Of a stretch of 64,000 bases of DNA, positions 42,896 through 51,658 are shown one piece after another. Location of the stretch: assembly GCA_041675505.1 (NCBI GenBank), contig JBAYTR010000002.1:186001-250000 (forward strand), read 5' to 3'. Positions within the stretch are counted from its first letter, which is position 1, and each line of letters starts with the position of its first letter. The notes beneath the pieces are model-generated. The model was not told where the DNA came from. It worked only from the letters and a program-made list of their open reading frames with translations, and made no database searches. Both the position numbers and the translations under genes were made by a program. Source of the DNA: JAGPCK01 sp041675505. GTDB taxonomy: Bacteria; Bacteroidota; Bacteroidia; UKL13-3.

Positions 42896-44323
42896 TTAAA
42901 GAGGGTAATACAAATGTAGATATAATCCTGCTCTGTTTTCTTTATTTACTGCAACTTCGGCTCTTAGTATCCGGTCATAATACGCTACAAAATTAACTCC
43001 TAAACCATAACCCACCAGCAATGTATTAGCAAAAGAATTACTGGTTTGATAAAGATTGTTGACTGCATAACCATAATCAGAAAAAGCTGAAAGGTAAATA
43101 TCAAAAGGAACTGCCTGCAACAGCTTTAAAGGTATATACGGAAAAGCAATTTCTTTTCTGAAAACCCTTCGGTTGAATGCTGACTTTAACAAAAAGCTAT
43201 GTTGCCCGTCAATTACATAGTACTCATAACCTCTCACAAAATCGGTATACCCCAGTGCTCTGTAATTAAAATACGCTTGCTTTTCGGGTAGACTTATCTT
43301 GGACCTGAAACCTATGGCCATGTAATTGGGACCTTTGAGATGAAAATACCTGTTATGGGTAACATTGAGTTGAGCAATATTAACATCTTTTGATAATCCT
43401 AGGCCTGTATGGCTGATTTCGGCCATAGAATAATGTCCTTTTAGTGGGTAATATTTATAGTCTCTCCTGTCTCTGACAAAGCTGTAAGATAGCACAAACG
43501 CTTTTTGGCTTGTTCTTGAGTTAAGTAAATAGTCTTTATTAAAAGTAAGCACCTTATCAGCTATTTCTACATCATTATAAAAAAGTGAGATGTAGTTTGA
43601 ATTAAAAAACTTGGGGCGAATTTTAAGGGTTAACCCTGTTGTAAAACGATTCAACATATCCCTGTCGTTGTCCCGGTAAATATCAAGTTTATTATTGACA
43701 GTAGTGTGCCATACCTCTTTATTCCCAAGGTAGGTTATTTTAAATGACAATCCTAATCGTTGCTTACGATCAATCCATGGAAATGTGTATGTGGCTTCTA
43801 CCTTTCGAGTAAAACCATTTTGAATTTTTAACCTGAGTGTTTCATTTCTACCCCTCAGATTAAATTGTGCCAGTTCTATTCCATAGTTTATTCTCTGCAA
43901 ATCTTTTTCAATCCACCACTGGTTGAAATTTCTGTCGGCAATTTGAAAAATGGGTATAGGCCAGGAATACCAACGCTCAATGACAAAAATATTAATTTCA
44001 CTTTCACCTTCGTGTTGGGTATGAGTTACCCTTACCACATTAAATAAACCCAGATTGACCAATTGCTGCTTGCATCTTTCCAGCATGCTGTCTAATGTTG
44101 AATGATAAATTTGATCTCCAACATTCACAGGCAACTCCCTGATTAATATCTTTTCTTTAGTTTTTTTATTGCCGGTAATGCATATTGATTTTATCACAAG
44201 AACACTATCCTCAGGCATTAGAATAGCTGTGGCGTCAACTCCGTAAGTTGTTGCGGTGGCTAAAGTAATGCAGGCCGAAAGTAAAAATAAAATTATTACA
44301 GGATACCTCAAATCAAATGTCAA
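42896..44323 (-). CDS. Omp85-family outer-membrane protein with a single POTRA domain
   Basis: A ~475-residue protein: signal peptide at about 1-24, one POTRA domain at ~40-115 (I-C-I-T-G-N-K-K-T-K-E-K-I-L-I-R-E-L ... L-x-x-L-G-L-F-N-V-V), then a 16-strand-type barrel with the loop 6 signature V-R-G-Y-E-Y-Y-V and a terminal aromatic strand (Y-L-H-L-Y-Y-P-L). It is thus much smaller than BamA. The start is uncertain (TTG at 44323 or 44311; no ATG before the signal peptide). It overlaps the CBS gene by 11 bp. The role (protein insertion, or lipid or protein secretion) is unknown. Confidence 0.82.
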   Translation of the reverse strand: MTFDLRYPVIILFLLSACITLATATTYGVDATAILMPEDSVLVIKSICITGNKKTKEKILIRELPVNVGDQIYHSTLDSMLERCKQQLVNLGLFNVVRVTHTQHEGESEINIFVIERWYSWPIPIFQIADRNFNQWWIEKDLQRINYGIELAQFNLRGRNETLRLKIQNGFTRKVEATYTFPWIDRKQRLGLSFKITYLGNKEVWHTTVNNKLDIYRDNDRDMLNRFTTGLTLKIRPKFFNSNYISLFYNDVEIADKVLTFNKDYLLNSRTSQKAFVLSYSFVRDRRDYKYYPLKGHYSMAEISHTGLGLSKDVNIAQLNVTHNRYFHLKGPNYMAIGFRSKISLPEKQAYFNYRALGYTDFVRGYEYYVIDGQHSFLLKSAFNRRVFRKEIAFPYIPLKLLQAVPFDIYLSAFSDYGYAVNNLYQTSNSFANTLLVGYGLGVNFVAYYDRILRAEVAVNKENRAGLYLHLYYPL

Positions 44324-44981
44324 GATACTTCATAAATGAGTCATATCTGTCTTTCAAATAATCAATATCTTCTTTATTTATATTTAGTACATGCACGGTA
44401 TAGTTATATCTGTTAAACGTGGCTAAGAGACTCTTAACGTCTGTTTTATTCACTTTAATCAGTACTTCTATTTTGCCTTCTGCTTCTGCATTTCTGACAA
44501 ACAATCCAATCAGTTTCATATCGTTTGATTCGATAATTCGTCCTATCTCCGAAATAGAATAATCTCTTGATGCCATCTCTACAGCTAATGCTGCACCCAA
44601 TTGACTGAAAGAAATAAAAGAGGCCAAATTTTTCATTATGTGCCTTAAATCCGCAACCCCAAGAAAATTATCCGAGTTATCAACCATTGCATACGCTGAT
44701 AATCGGCTTTCCCCTATATCACGTAACAAATCAAAAATGGACTGGCCAACACCCAGTTTGTACTGCACGTCATTCCGCAAATAATCCCCGACAGGGTCAT
44801 TATCATTTTCAGGAAAAGCTAAATCTTCTGTTGATACATACCCTACCAACTGCAGTTCTTTATTTAATACCGGCAAATGGCATACAGACCATTCATTCAT
44901 CAGCTCCAGTGCCTTACAACACTTATCCGTTAACTTGAGCGGAAAAATATCTGCAGAGATAAAGCTGGCGGCATCCTTCAT
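44313..44981 (-). CDS. CBS-domain protein
   Basis: A 222-residue cytoplasmic protein with a pair of CBS domains over about residues 1-125 (first: P-L-K-L-T-D-K-C-C-K-A-L-E-L-M, then V-C-H-L-P-V-L; second: L-S-A-Y-A-M-V-D with N-F-L-G-V-A-D-L). An ACT-like C-terminal region follows at ~150-215. CBS pairs bind adenine nucleotides and usually regulate a partner. It starts directly after the stop of the alpha/beta hydrolase and overlaps the Omp85 gene by 11 bp, so it is fixed in this operon; the partner is not known. Confidence 0.85.
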   Translation of the reverse strand: MKDAASFISADIFPLKLTDKCCKALELMNEWSVCHLPVLNKELQLVGYVSTEDLAFPENDNDPVGDYLRNDVQYKLGVGQSIFDLLRDIGESRLSAYAMVDNSDNFLGVADLRHIMKNLASFISFSQLGAALAVEMASRDYSISEIGRIIESNDMKLIGLFVRNAEAEGKIEVLIKVNKTDVKSLLATFNRYNYTVHVLNINKEDIDYLKDRYDSFMKYLDI

Positions 44982-45755
44982 TTACGAACCTGTGGTGTGG
45001 TATACTTTGCTGAGAAATCTGGATAGAATGGCATTAAACTCTTCCGGTAATTCCATCATAGGAGCATGCCCGCATTTATCTAAAAAATGCAACTCAGAGT
45101 CCTGAAATAATTTATGAAACTCTTCCCCTACTTCAGGAGGAGTGACCATATCATTTAATCCCCAAACCAAACAAACGGGCATAGTAAATTTAGGAATATC
45201 CTTTCTCATGTTGTGCCTTATTGCTGATTTGGCCATGGTAAGAATACGCAAGACCTTATTGCGATCATTGGTAATGTTGTATACTTCGTCTACCAATTCT
45301 TTTGTTGCCGTTTCGGGAGCATAAAAAGTGTACTCTACTTTTTTTCTGATATAGTCGTAATCGCCTCTTTTGGGGTAAGACCCTCCCATAGCATTTTCAT
45401 ACAAACCTGAACTACCGGTGAGCACCATGCTGTGCACAAACTCCGGGTGTTTTTTAGTAAAAACAAGACCTACGTGCCCTCCTAAAGAGTTACCCAATAA
45501 TGTGACCTTTTTAAAGCCCTGAAATTGTATAAACTCATAAATGAAATCAGCAAGCCCTTCAACACTGGTGCTTAATATGGGCATTTCATAAATAGGCATT
45601 AGCGGAATAACCACCCTGTAGTTGGGAGAAAATCTATCTAACACATCCTTCCAGTTGCTTAGTGCCCCAAATAAGCCATGAAGCAATAACAACACCTCCC
45701 CTTCTCCCTCATCAATGTATTTGAATTTACCGCCTTCTTTTAATTCGTAACTCAT
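44982..45755 (-). CDS. Alpha/beta hydrolase
   Basis: A 257-residue cytoplasmic hydrolase. The oxyanion strand L-L-L-H-G-L-F-G is followed by the nucleophile elbow G-N-S-L-G-G (Ser about residue 92), an acid in the N-D-M-V-T-P region and the catalytic His in K-C-G-H-A-P-M-M-E. All triad residues are present, so it should be active on an ester or a similar bond; the substrate is unknown. Its stop is directly followed by the CBS gene's ATG, and 34 bp separate it from the amidotransferase gene upstream. Confidence 0.9.
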   Translation of the reverse strand: MSYELKEGGKFKYIDEGEGEVLLLLHGLFGALSNWKDVLDRFSPNYRVVIPLMPIYEMPILSTSVEGLADFIYEFIQFQGFKKVTLLGNSLGGHVGLVFTKKHPEFVHSMVLTGSSGLYENAMGGSYPKRGDYDYIRKKVEYTFYAPETATKELVDEVYNITNDRNKVLRILTMAKSAIRHNMRKDIPKFTMPVCLVWGLNDMVTPPEVGEEFHKLFQDSELHFLDKCGHAPMMELPEEFNAILSRFLSKVYHTTGS

Positions 45756-45789
45756 GAAATAGCAAAATTAATGACCAAATATATGAATT

Positions 45790-46368
45790 TTACTGCTTTG
45801 ATAATGAAAAGTGATTCACCCAATTTGAAATTAGCCTATTGCCGAACTGTGTAAGTGCGGCTTCAGGGTGAAATTGAATTCCCCATGAAGGAAACTGCCT
45901 GTGTGCAATGGCCATTACCTCATCTTCCTTTACAGAGGTGCAGATTACCTCCAACTGTTCAGGTACTGATTTAAGTACTAAAGAATGGTACCTTACCACA
46001 TCAAAGTTGCTGACTTTAATCCCGCTGAACATAGGGTGATGGTGGTGTACAACTGAAGAAATCTTACCGTGCATGGGCTGCACTGCTTTGTCAATAACCG
46101 CACCAAAATGAACGCCAATAGCTTGGTGCCCCAAACAAATGCCCAAGATGGGTTTAGTAAAATTTGCGACAACAATATCCATCAACTTACCGGCTTTTTG
46201 CGGAATTCCGGGACCCGGTGATAACACAATTCCATCGTATTCACTTAGTGCATCAGGTGTAAGACCAGGTTCATCATTACGCTTTACATCGCACTGAACA
46301 CCTGCCAAAGCGAGATAATGTTGTAAGTTGTAAGTGAAAGAATCGTAATTATCAATCAGAAGAACCAT
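45790..46368 (-). CDS. Anthranilate/aminodeoxychorismate synthase glutamine amidotransferase subunit
   Basis: A 192-residue class I glutamine amidotransferase that supplies ammonia to chorismate-using enzymes. The opening L-L-I-D-N-Y-D-S-F-T-Y-N-L is typical of TrpG/PabA. The nucleophile Cys is in L-G-I-C-L-G-H-Q, and the His-Glu pair in Q-F-H-P-E-A. No trpE or pabB lies nearby, so tryptophan and folate roles cannot be separated, and one protein may serve both. It starts only 2 bp after the stop of the 1730-residue adhesin gene. Confidence 0.93.
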   Translation of the reverse strand: MVLLIDNYDSFTYNLQHYLALAGVQCDVKRNDEPGLTPDALSEYDGIVLSPGPGIPQKAGKLMDIVVANFTKPILGICLGHQAIGVHFGAVIDKAVQPMHGKISSVVHHHHPMFSGIKVSNFDVVRYHSLVLKSVPEQLEVICTSVKEDEVMAIAHRQFPSWGIQFHPEAALTQFGNRLISNWVNHFSLSKQ

Positions 46369-46370
46369 TG

Positions 46371-49300
46371 CTATCGGGCAAGAAAAACGGCACCACTTCT
46401 CGACTCCCTGTCATCCCCATAGGTGATGAAGTCAAAGTAATAGTAGTACATATCTCCCGGTAACTTTTCTCCTTTTGATGTTCCGTCCCAACTGAATTTT
46501 TCACCCACTTTCACTTCCTGTTCATACACTATCTGCCCCCATCTGTTGTAGATAATTCCTTTGTATGTTTCAACTCCTGAGGTAAATACTTCAAAATTAT
46601 CGTTCAGTCCGTCACGGTTGGGGCTAAAGGCACTTGGAATATAAAAACTAACAAAGTCATCAACCCGAATATAAGCGGTATCATAACTTACACAAGCTCC
46701 CAAAGAATTCTCTACTTTCAGGATGATGCGGTAAAAACCGGTATCCTGATAGGTGAAAATGGTATCCCTGCTCCGGCCTAATAATCCTGATGTATCTCCA
46801 AAATCCCAAAAATAAGTGTCGGCACCAATACTGGTATTAAAGAAACTAACCACCAAAGGAGCTTCTCCTCGTTCCGGCTCAAATTCAAATGAGGCATACG
46901 CCTTAGGAACAACCTTCACATTGATGGTATCCATACGGCTATCACACTCGCCTTCCTTAATTTTAACTCTGTAAGCTGTTGTTTTTTCAGGTTTTACTGA
47001 TAAGAAGGAGAGCGTGTCTTCAGGCTCTACATCTTTACCTATCCAAGTATACTTGGGATCAATTGCATTGGTATTAGCAACTAAAATGGCTGAATCAGTT
47101 TTACAAATTGTGATATCAGGACCAAGATTCACAATGGGCTTAGGATTCACAAAAATAGTCACCGAGTCATATGCCAGACATTTTCCGTCAGACACTTTCA
47201 ATGTGTATGTGGTAGTTTGTAGAGGAGTAGCCTTGGGAGTTCTGCTGGTTTGTGCCGAAATGCCGGTGGCCGGTGTCCAGAAATAACTGTAATCCGGTGG
47301 ACCTAAAGCGGCCGCCATACTCACAATCTTTCCCTCGCATATGCTAATATCCTGATCAGGAAGTTCAATACTTGCATTGGGTATTGGCTGAACTACAATT
47401 AACAAACTGTCTATGGCTTTACACGCAATAGTAGTATTGTCTTCTACAGTAAGGTAGTACCAGGTGGTAGTGGTTGGATTTGCAACTGGGTTAGGAATAG
47501 TACTGCTACTAATTCCGCCAGGAGGTACTGTTACCCAGCTAAACGAACCTGTTCCTTTTGCATTTAGGTATACCAAATCACCGAAACAAATGGTCGTATC
47601 ATTACCCGCATCTACAGATGAACTGGAGTTGGAACCTACTGTGATAGTAAGTGAGTCTATTGCTAAACAAGCACCTTTTACACCGAACACTTTGTATTTG
47701 GTAGTAACGGGTGGGAATGCCGTAAGCGTTGGTTTACTAATATCACCCGGATCAATACCTGTGGACGGGCTCCAGAAATAGGATGTTGCTCCTGTTGCCG
47801 AAAGTTCTACCGGTTCACCGGGACAAATAGTAGAATCGCCTGTAAATGCATTGACAAAATTCTTGAAATTATCTACCCGCACTCTCACAGTATCTGATTC
47901 AACACACACACCTCGTTTAGCTGTTACCCTATAAGTTGTTTCTGTTACAGGGGCTGCTTTAGGATTAGGCAGTGTTGCATCGTTAAGTGTCAGGGAAGGA
48001 GTCCACGCATACGTATCGGCACCTCCGGCCCACAATTGTATACTATCTCCGTCACATATGGCCGAGTCGGGGTAATTATACAAATCTAAAAAGCCGACAA
48101 AATTATCAACTGTCACTTTTACATCATCATTATCTGTACAGTATCCTTTCACTACAGTTACTGTGTAGGTAGTTGTAACAGTGGGCACAACTGTAGGAGT
48201 ATCCTGATATCTTATTGTACCAAAACTTGCTCCCCAATCGTATGAGTTTCCATTTGATAACGAAGCATCAAGTTTAGCTGAAGCTCCTATACAAATGGTA
48301 GTATCAGGACCTGCATTGGCATAATTAAAATTACTATCCACCGTAATTCTGACAGTATCATAACCGATGCAAACCCCTTTGGTACCTTTTAGAATATAGT
48401 TGGTAGTAGTAGGCGGATTTACCACAGGGTTAGGAATAGTTGTACTGGTAATGGCTATATTAGGTGACCAAAAATAGTTACTTGGCCCGAATGATGCGCC
48501 CAACTGTGCAGAGCCACCGTAACAAAAACCGTCATCGGAACCTGCATTAGTGAAATTTTTATAATTATCTACCTTTACATTTACCGTGTCTTTATCCGTA
48601 CATAATGTACGCGTTACGTATACATAGTAATTCAGGGTTTGAGATGTATTGTTAGGTGTAACCGGTTTTATCCAGGGGTTGGAGCTGTTGGGGTTACTTA
48701 TACCCAGGGTGCTGGTTGCGGGTATCCATTGGTAAGTAGTACCTCCGGTAGCAGGCAAACGAATAGAATCTCCCTGACATAAAGATGTATCAGCTATAGT
48801 TTGTGCAAATCTCTTGTAGGAACCATAAGTAAAGGATGAAATTTGAGCCGCTGATAGGGCTTTGTTAAATAACCTCACATCATCTAAACGTCCGTTAAAA
48901 GCAGTATTGGAATAAGGCGAACCGCCCATCATCAACACACCTGAAACTGTAGGCGATGTTTGAGTGCCGGTGTATTTTTGCACGCCATTTATATAAAAAG
49001 TATAGGTATCTCCTGCTTTGGTCATGGCCACATGAGTCCATGCGATAGGAGTTAATTTAGCCGATGCATCACAAATCCAGTTATTACCTACTTTAATGCT
49101 CAGATTGTTTCCACCGGATGCTGCACAATTATCAAGTGTAATTCCATACCCATCGCCTGTAGTATTATTACCCAAGAAGATGAGAGGGGTATTTTGACCA
49201 TTGAAATTGGAATACACCCAGCCCATTATTGTTACACTATCTTCTGCAGCCATTATAACGGGCCTTGTGGCAATGCTGTTAGCACCATTAAATGTTGCGG

Positions 49301-51563
49301 CTGAAAACGGGTTACCAAGTCTATCTGAAGTATAGCCTACATTTTTAATGTAGGCAGGATGCAAAGCATTGCCTGTTTCTTCCATGTATGTTGAAGCACG
49401 CAAAGGATAGCAGGCAACCAGATTAGTATTGCCCGGATACTCTGCGGAACAATCAGAACAAAAATTTATATTTTGTGTAACATTCACTTTGACTGTGTCA
49501 TATGCAACACAATTATCTACACGTACTTGTACAACAAAGTCTCTGGTATTGTAAGGCTTAGCATAAGGATTATTTACCGTACTGTCGCTCATCCAATCAG
49601 AACTTTGCCAGGTGTAAATGCTACCTCCTGATGCATTTAAGCGAACAGAGTCCCCTAAATTTATGGTGGTATCATTACCCGCAATGGCAACCGGAGGAGC
49701 AATAATCGGAATTGGGTAACCCGTATCAACACAGGCTACAAAGGGAGATGTTGTACTAATAAGTAACCGGTAATTACCGTTTACTACCGCATTGGCCGGA
49801 ATAGTGATGGTAATGGTATCTGAGGTTGTGCCCGCTTTGCCTCCCATACTATCCGGACTGGCAAAACTTCCATTCATGTCAGACATCTCCACTTTAAAGA
49901 AATTACCTGCCTGATAAGAAGCACCTGACGTAGTGTATACTACTTTCACCTGACTTCCCGGACAGGTAGGCACACCTATTAAATCTGTAATAGTTACTTT
50001 AGGCTTTTGACCTTCTATGATGGTAACGTAGGGAGGGAATGAAACCCCATTTCCTACACTCACACAAACAATATCAGGTGTGTTATCTCCGTTCAAATCG
50101 CCAATGGCAATACCAGTAGGGCGGCCTGTATAGTTAGAAATGTCAATACCTGATTTTCCTAAAGGAAACGAGAATGATGGGGAGGCTACTGTAGATGTAT
50201 TTTTGGCTACCGAAATTGAGGTAGGCAAATAATCAGGTGTCACAATTTCAGGTTTTTGATCACCATCAAAGTCGGCCATATCAAAATAATGTGCATTATT
50301 ATTTATGCGTACAGGAACATGCGTTGGCCCTGAAAAACTCGCGGCTGTAATTGAACCCGGCACAGTTATGAGATTCCTGTGAATGGTAATTATACTGTCG
50401 GGTATTGTAGTAACAGGTGTTCTAACTCTGGAATACACAATATCAGGCTTATTATCACCATCCACATCAATAATCTTTATTCCCATGGGTTGATTGAATG
50501 TACCAATATTTACAGGTGCTGCTAAGGAACTGGCGTTGATTACACCCGTTATACTTTGATTTCTGAATATTCTGATGGTTGCAGCCGAACTACATGCAAC
50601 TGCAATATCTAATTTTCCATCGCCATCAAAATCTTCTATATCAAAATGGGACACGCCAACTGTACCCGGCAAGGCAAAAGTGACAGCGGTGGCAAAATCT
50701 GCCGCTACAAAGTTACCCGGGGTAGCCTTTTGATTTCTTAAAATATTCAATATCGGAGAAGCACCGGAAGTAATAGCTAAAATTTCAGGTCTTCCATCTC
50801 CGTCTATATCAGCTGCAGCAGCATAAATGGGCAATCCTGAACATATTATTGATGTGGCGGGATCAAATTGTATGGTGCCTGAGGAACCTGTATTTCTTAG
50901 AATAGCAATGTTAGGAGATCCACCTGCAGGAACTACGATATCTTGTCTACCATCACCATCAAAGTCTGCAGCTACAATGTTAGTTCCACCTGCAGGCGTG
51001 CCACTACCAAAAGTATTAATATCTGTAAGCTTAGTAAATGATGAAGCAGTGATATTGGCTCCCGTTGTAACATTATTTTTGTATATATTAACTTTAAGAG
51101 GATTACCTTGCTTTGAAACAGTAGCCACATCAGGTTTTCCATCCATATCAAAGTCTGCAATTATAGGAAAAACAGGTAATACCAATCCAGTATTAGTTAG
51201 GGGCACTCGCGTTCTAAATGAGTTAGAGTACAACGGTGGGGTACATGGATTAACAGGTTTGAATACATATTTTGTTACAACCGTTCTGTTGTTAGCTGTT
51301 ACAGTGATTTTTTTGTACTGCGCTCCTGCGGGCACCCTCACATAAATAGTTGTTGATGTACAGCTATCCACTGTGGCTTTAACGTTTCCGAAAAAAACGG
51401 CATTCAGAACCGGAGTAGTACTAAAATTAGTTCCTGTGATGGTAATCGTTGTACCGTACGATGCTGCCTTGGGGTTAAAATCTGTAATGGTAGGGGTTTG
51501 CGCCCAAGAGTTCCATGCTAACACTACACAAACTGATGTAAGCCAATTTCTAATCTGCCTCAT
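46371..51563 (-). CDS. Giant secreted multidomain protein with CHU_C (T9SS type B) domain, 1730 residues
   Basis: Signal peptide (1-21, ending S-W-A-Q), an IPT/TIG domain (~23-100), a block of FG-GAP/VCBS repeats (~120-520) with repeated calcium-type D-x-D-G-D-G-x-x-D-I/L, an Ig-like region, a LamG/concanavalin-type domain (~710-920), nine ~70-residue Ig-like repeats in total with a conserved Cys near each end (pattern C-x-G ... Y-x-W-x-P ... T-T-x-Y ... C-x-x-x-D-T/S), a PKD domain with Y-F-W-D-F-G-D-T, and a C-terminal CHU_C domain (I-P-S-A-F-S-P-N-R-D-G-L-N-D-N-F). It is probably a surface adhesin or polysaccharide-binding protein exported by T9SS. Paired cysteines suggest disulfides. Paralogous to the next protein upstream. 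Confidence 0.9.
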   Translation of the reverse strand: MRQIRNWLTSVCVVLAWNSWAQTPTITDFNPKAASYGTTITITGTNFSTTPVLNAVFFGNVKATVDSCTSTTIYVRVPAGAQYKKITVTANNRTVVTKYVFKPVNPCTPPLYSNSFRTRVPLTNTGLVLPVFPIIADFDMDGKPDVATVSKQGNPLKVNIYKNNVTTGANITASSFTKLTDINTFGSGTPAGGTNIVAADFDGDGRQDIVVPAGGSPNIAILRNTGSSGTIQFDPATSIICSGLPIYAAAADIDGDGRPEILAITSGASPILNILRNQKATPGNFVAADFATAVTFALPGTVGVSHFDIEDFDGDGKLDIAVACSSAATIRIFRNQSITGVINASSLAAPVNIGTFNQPMGIKIIDVDGDNKPDIVYSRVRTPVTTIPDSIITIHRNLITVPGSITAASFSGPTHVPVRINNNAHYFDMADFDGDQKPEIVTPDYLPTSISVAKNTSTVASPSFSFPLGKSGIDISNYTGRPTGIAIGDLNGDNTPDIVCVSVGNGVSFPPYVTIIEGQKPKVTITDLIGVPTCPGSQVKVVYTTSGASYQAGNFFKVEMSDMNGSFASPDSMGGKAGTTSDTITITIPANAVVNGNYRLLISTTSPFVACVDTGYPIPIIAPPVAIAGNDTTINLGDSVRLNASGGSIYTWQSSDWMSDSTVNNPYAKPYNTRDFVVQVRVDNCVAYDTVKVNVTQNINFCSDCSAEYPGNTNLVACYPLRASTYMEETGNALHPAYIKNVGYTSDRLGNPFSAATFNGANSIATRPVIMAAEDSVTIMGWVYSNFNGQNTPLIFLGNNTTGDGYGITLDNCAASGGNNLSIKVGNNWICDASAKLTPIAWTHVAMTKAGDTYTFYINGVQKYTGTQTSPTVSGVLMMGGSPYSNTAFNGRLDDVRLFNKALSAAQISSFTYGSYKRFAQTIADTSLCQGDSIRLPATGGTTYQWIPATSTLGISNPNSSNPWIKPVTPNNTSQTLNYYVYVTRTLCTDKDTVNVKVDNYKNFTNAGSDDGFCYGGSAQLGASFGPSNYFWSPNIAITSTTIPNPVVNPPTTTNYILKGTKGVCIGYDTVRITVDSNFNYANAGPDTTICIGASAKLDASLSNGNSYDWGASFGTIRYQDTPTVVPTVTTTYTVTVVKGYCTDNDDVKVTVDNFVGFLDLYNYPDSAICDGDSIQLWAGGADTYAWTPSLTLNDATLPNPKAAPVTETTYRVTAKRGVCVESDTVRVRVDNFKNFVNAFTGDSTICPGEPVELSATGATSYFWSPSTGIDPGDISKPTLTAFPPVTTKYKVFGVKGACLAIDSLTITVGSNSSSSVDAGNDTTICFGDLVYLNAKGTGSFSWVTVPPGGISSSTIPNPVANPTTTTWYYLTVEDNTTIACKAIDSLLIVVQPIPNASIELPDQDISICEGKIVSMAAALGPPDYSYFWTPATGISAQTSRTPKATPLQTTTYTLKVSDGKCLAYDSVTIFVNPKPIVNLGPDITICKTDSAILVANTNAIDPKYTWIGKDVEPEDTLSFLSVKPEKTTAYRVKIKEGECDSRMDTINVKVVPKAYASFEFEPERGEAPLVVSFFNTSIGADTYFWDFGDTSGLLGRSRDTIFTYQDTGFYRIILKVENSLGACVSYDTAYIRVDDFVSFYIPSAFSPNRDGLNDNFEVFTSGVETYKGIIYNRWGQIVYEQEVKVGEKFSWDGTSKGEKLPGDMYYYYFDFITYGDDRESRSGAVFLAR

Positions 51564-51599
51564 TCTTTGATTGTAACAATTTTACCTAACCTGTTTGCA

Positions 51600-51630
51600 C
51601 AAAGTTAGTAAAAAACATAACCAATTCAAA
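51600..51630 (-). promoter_or_regulatory. Bacteroidota promoter for the 1730-residue adhesin gene
   Basis: On the minus strand: TTTG (51627-51630), a 19-bp spacer, TAACTTTG (51600-51607). Both elements and the spacing fit TTTG-N17-23-TAnnTTTG. The leader to the ATG at 51563 is about 30 bases. It lies in the 95-bp gap between the two giant genes, so the downstream one can be expressed alone. Confidence 0.65.
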
Positions 51631-51658
51631 AGAATAAAATAGTGCCTAAAACACTTAA

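Noticed and set aside
42896..44323. Second bamA
   Set aside because: It has only one POTRA domain and is about 360 residues shorter than the BamA encoded at 36137-38653, so it is a different Omp85 subfamily.
50827..51345. 172-codon open frame on the plus strand, antisense to the 1730-residue adhesin
   Set aside because: It lies wholly inside a clear domain-bearing gene, opposite its FG-GAP repeats, has no start context or recognisable domain, and is explained by the repetitive coding on the other strand.
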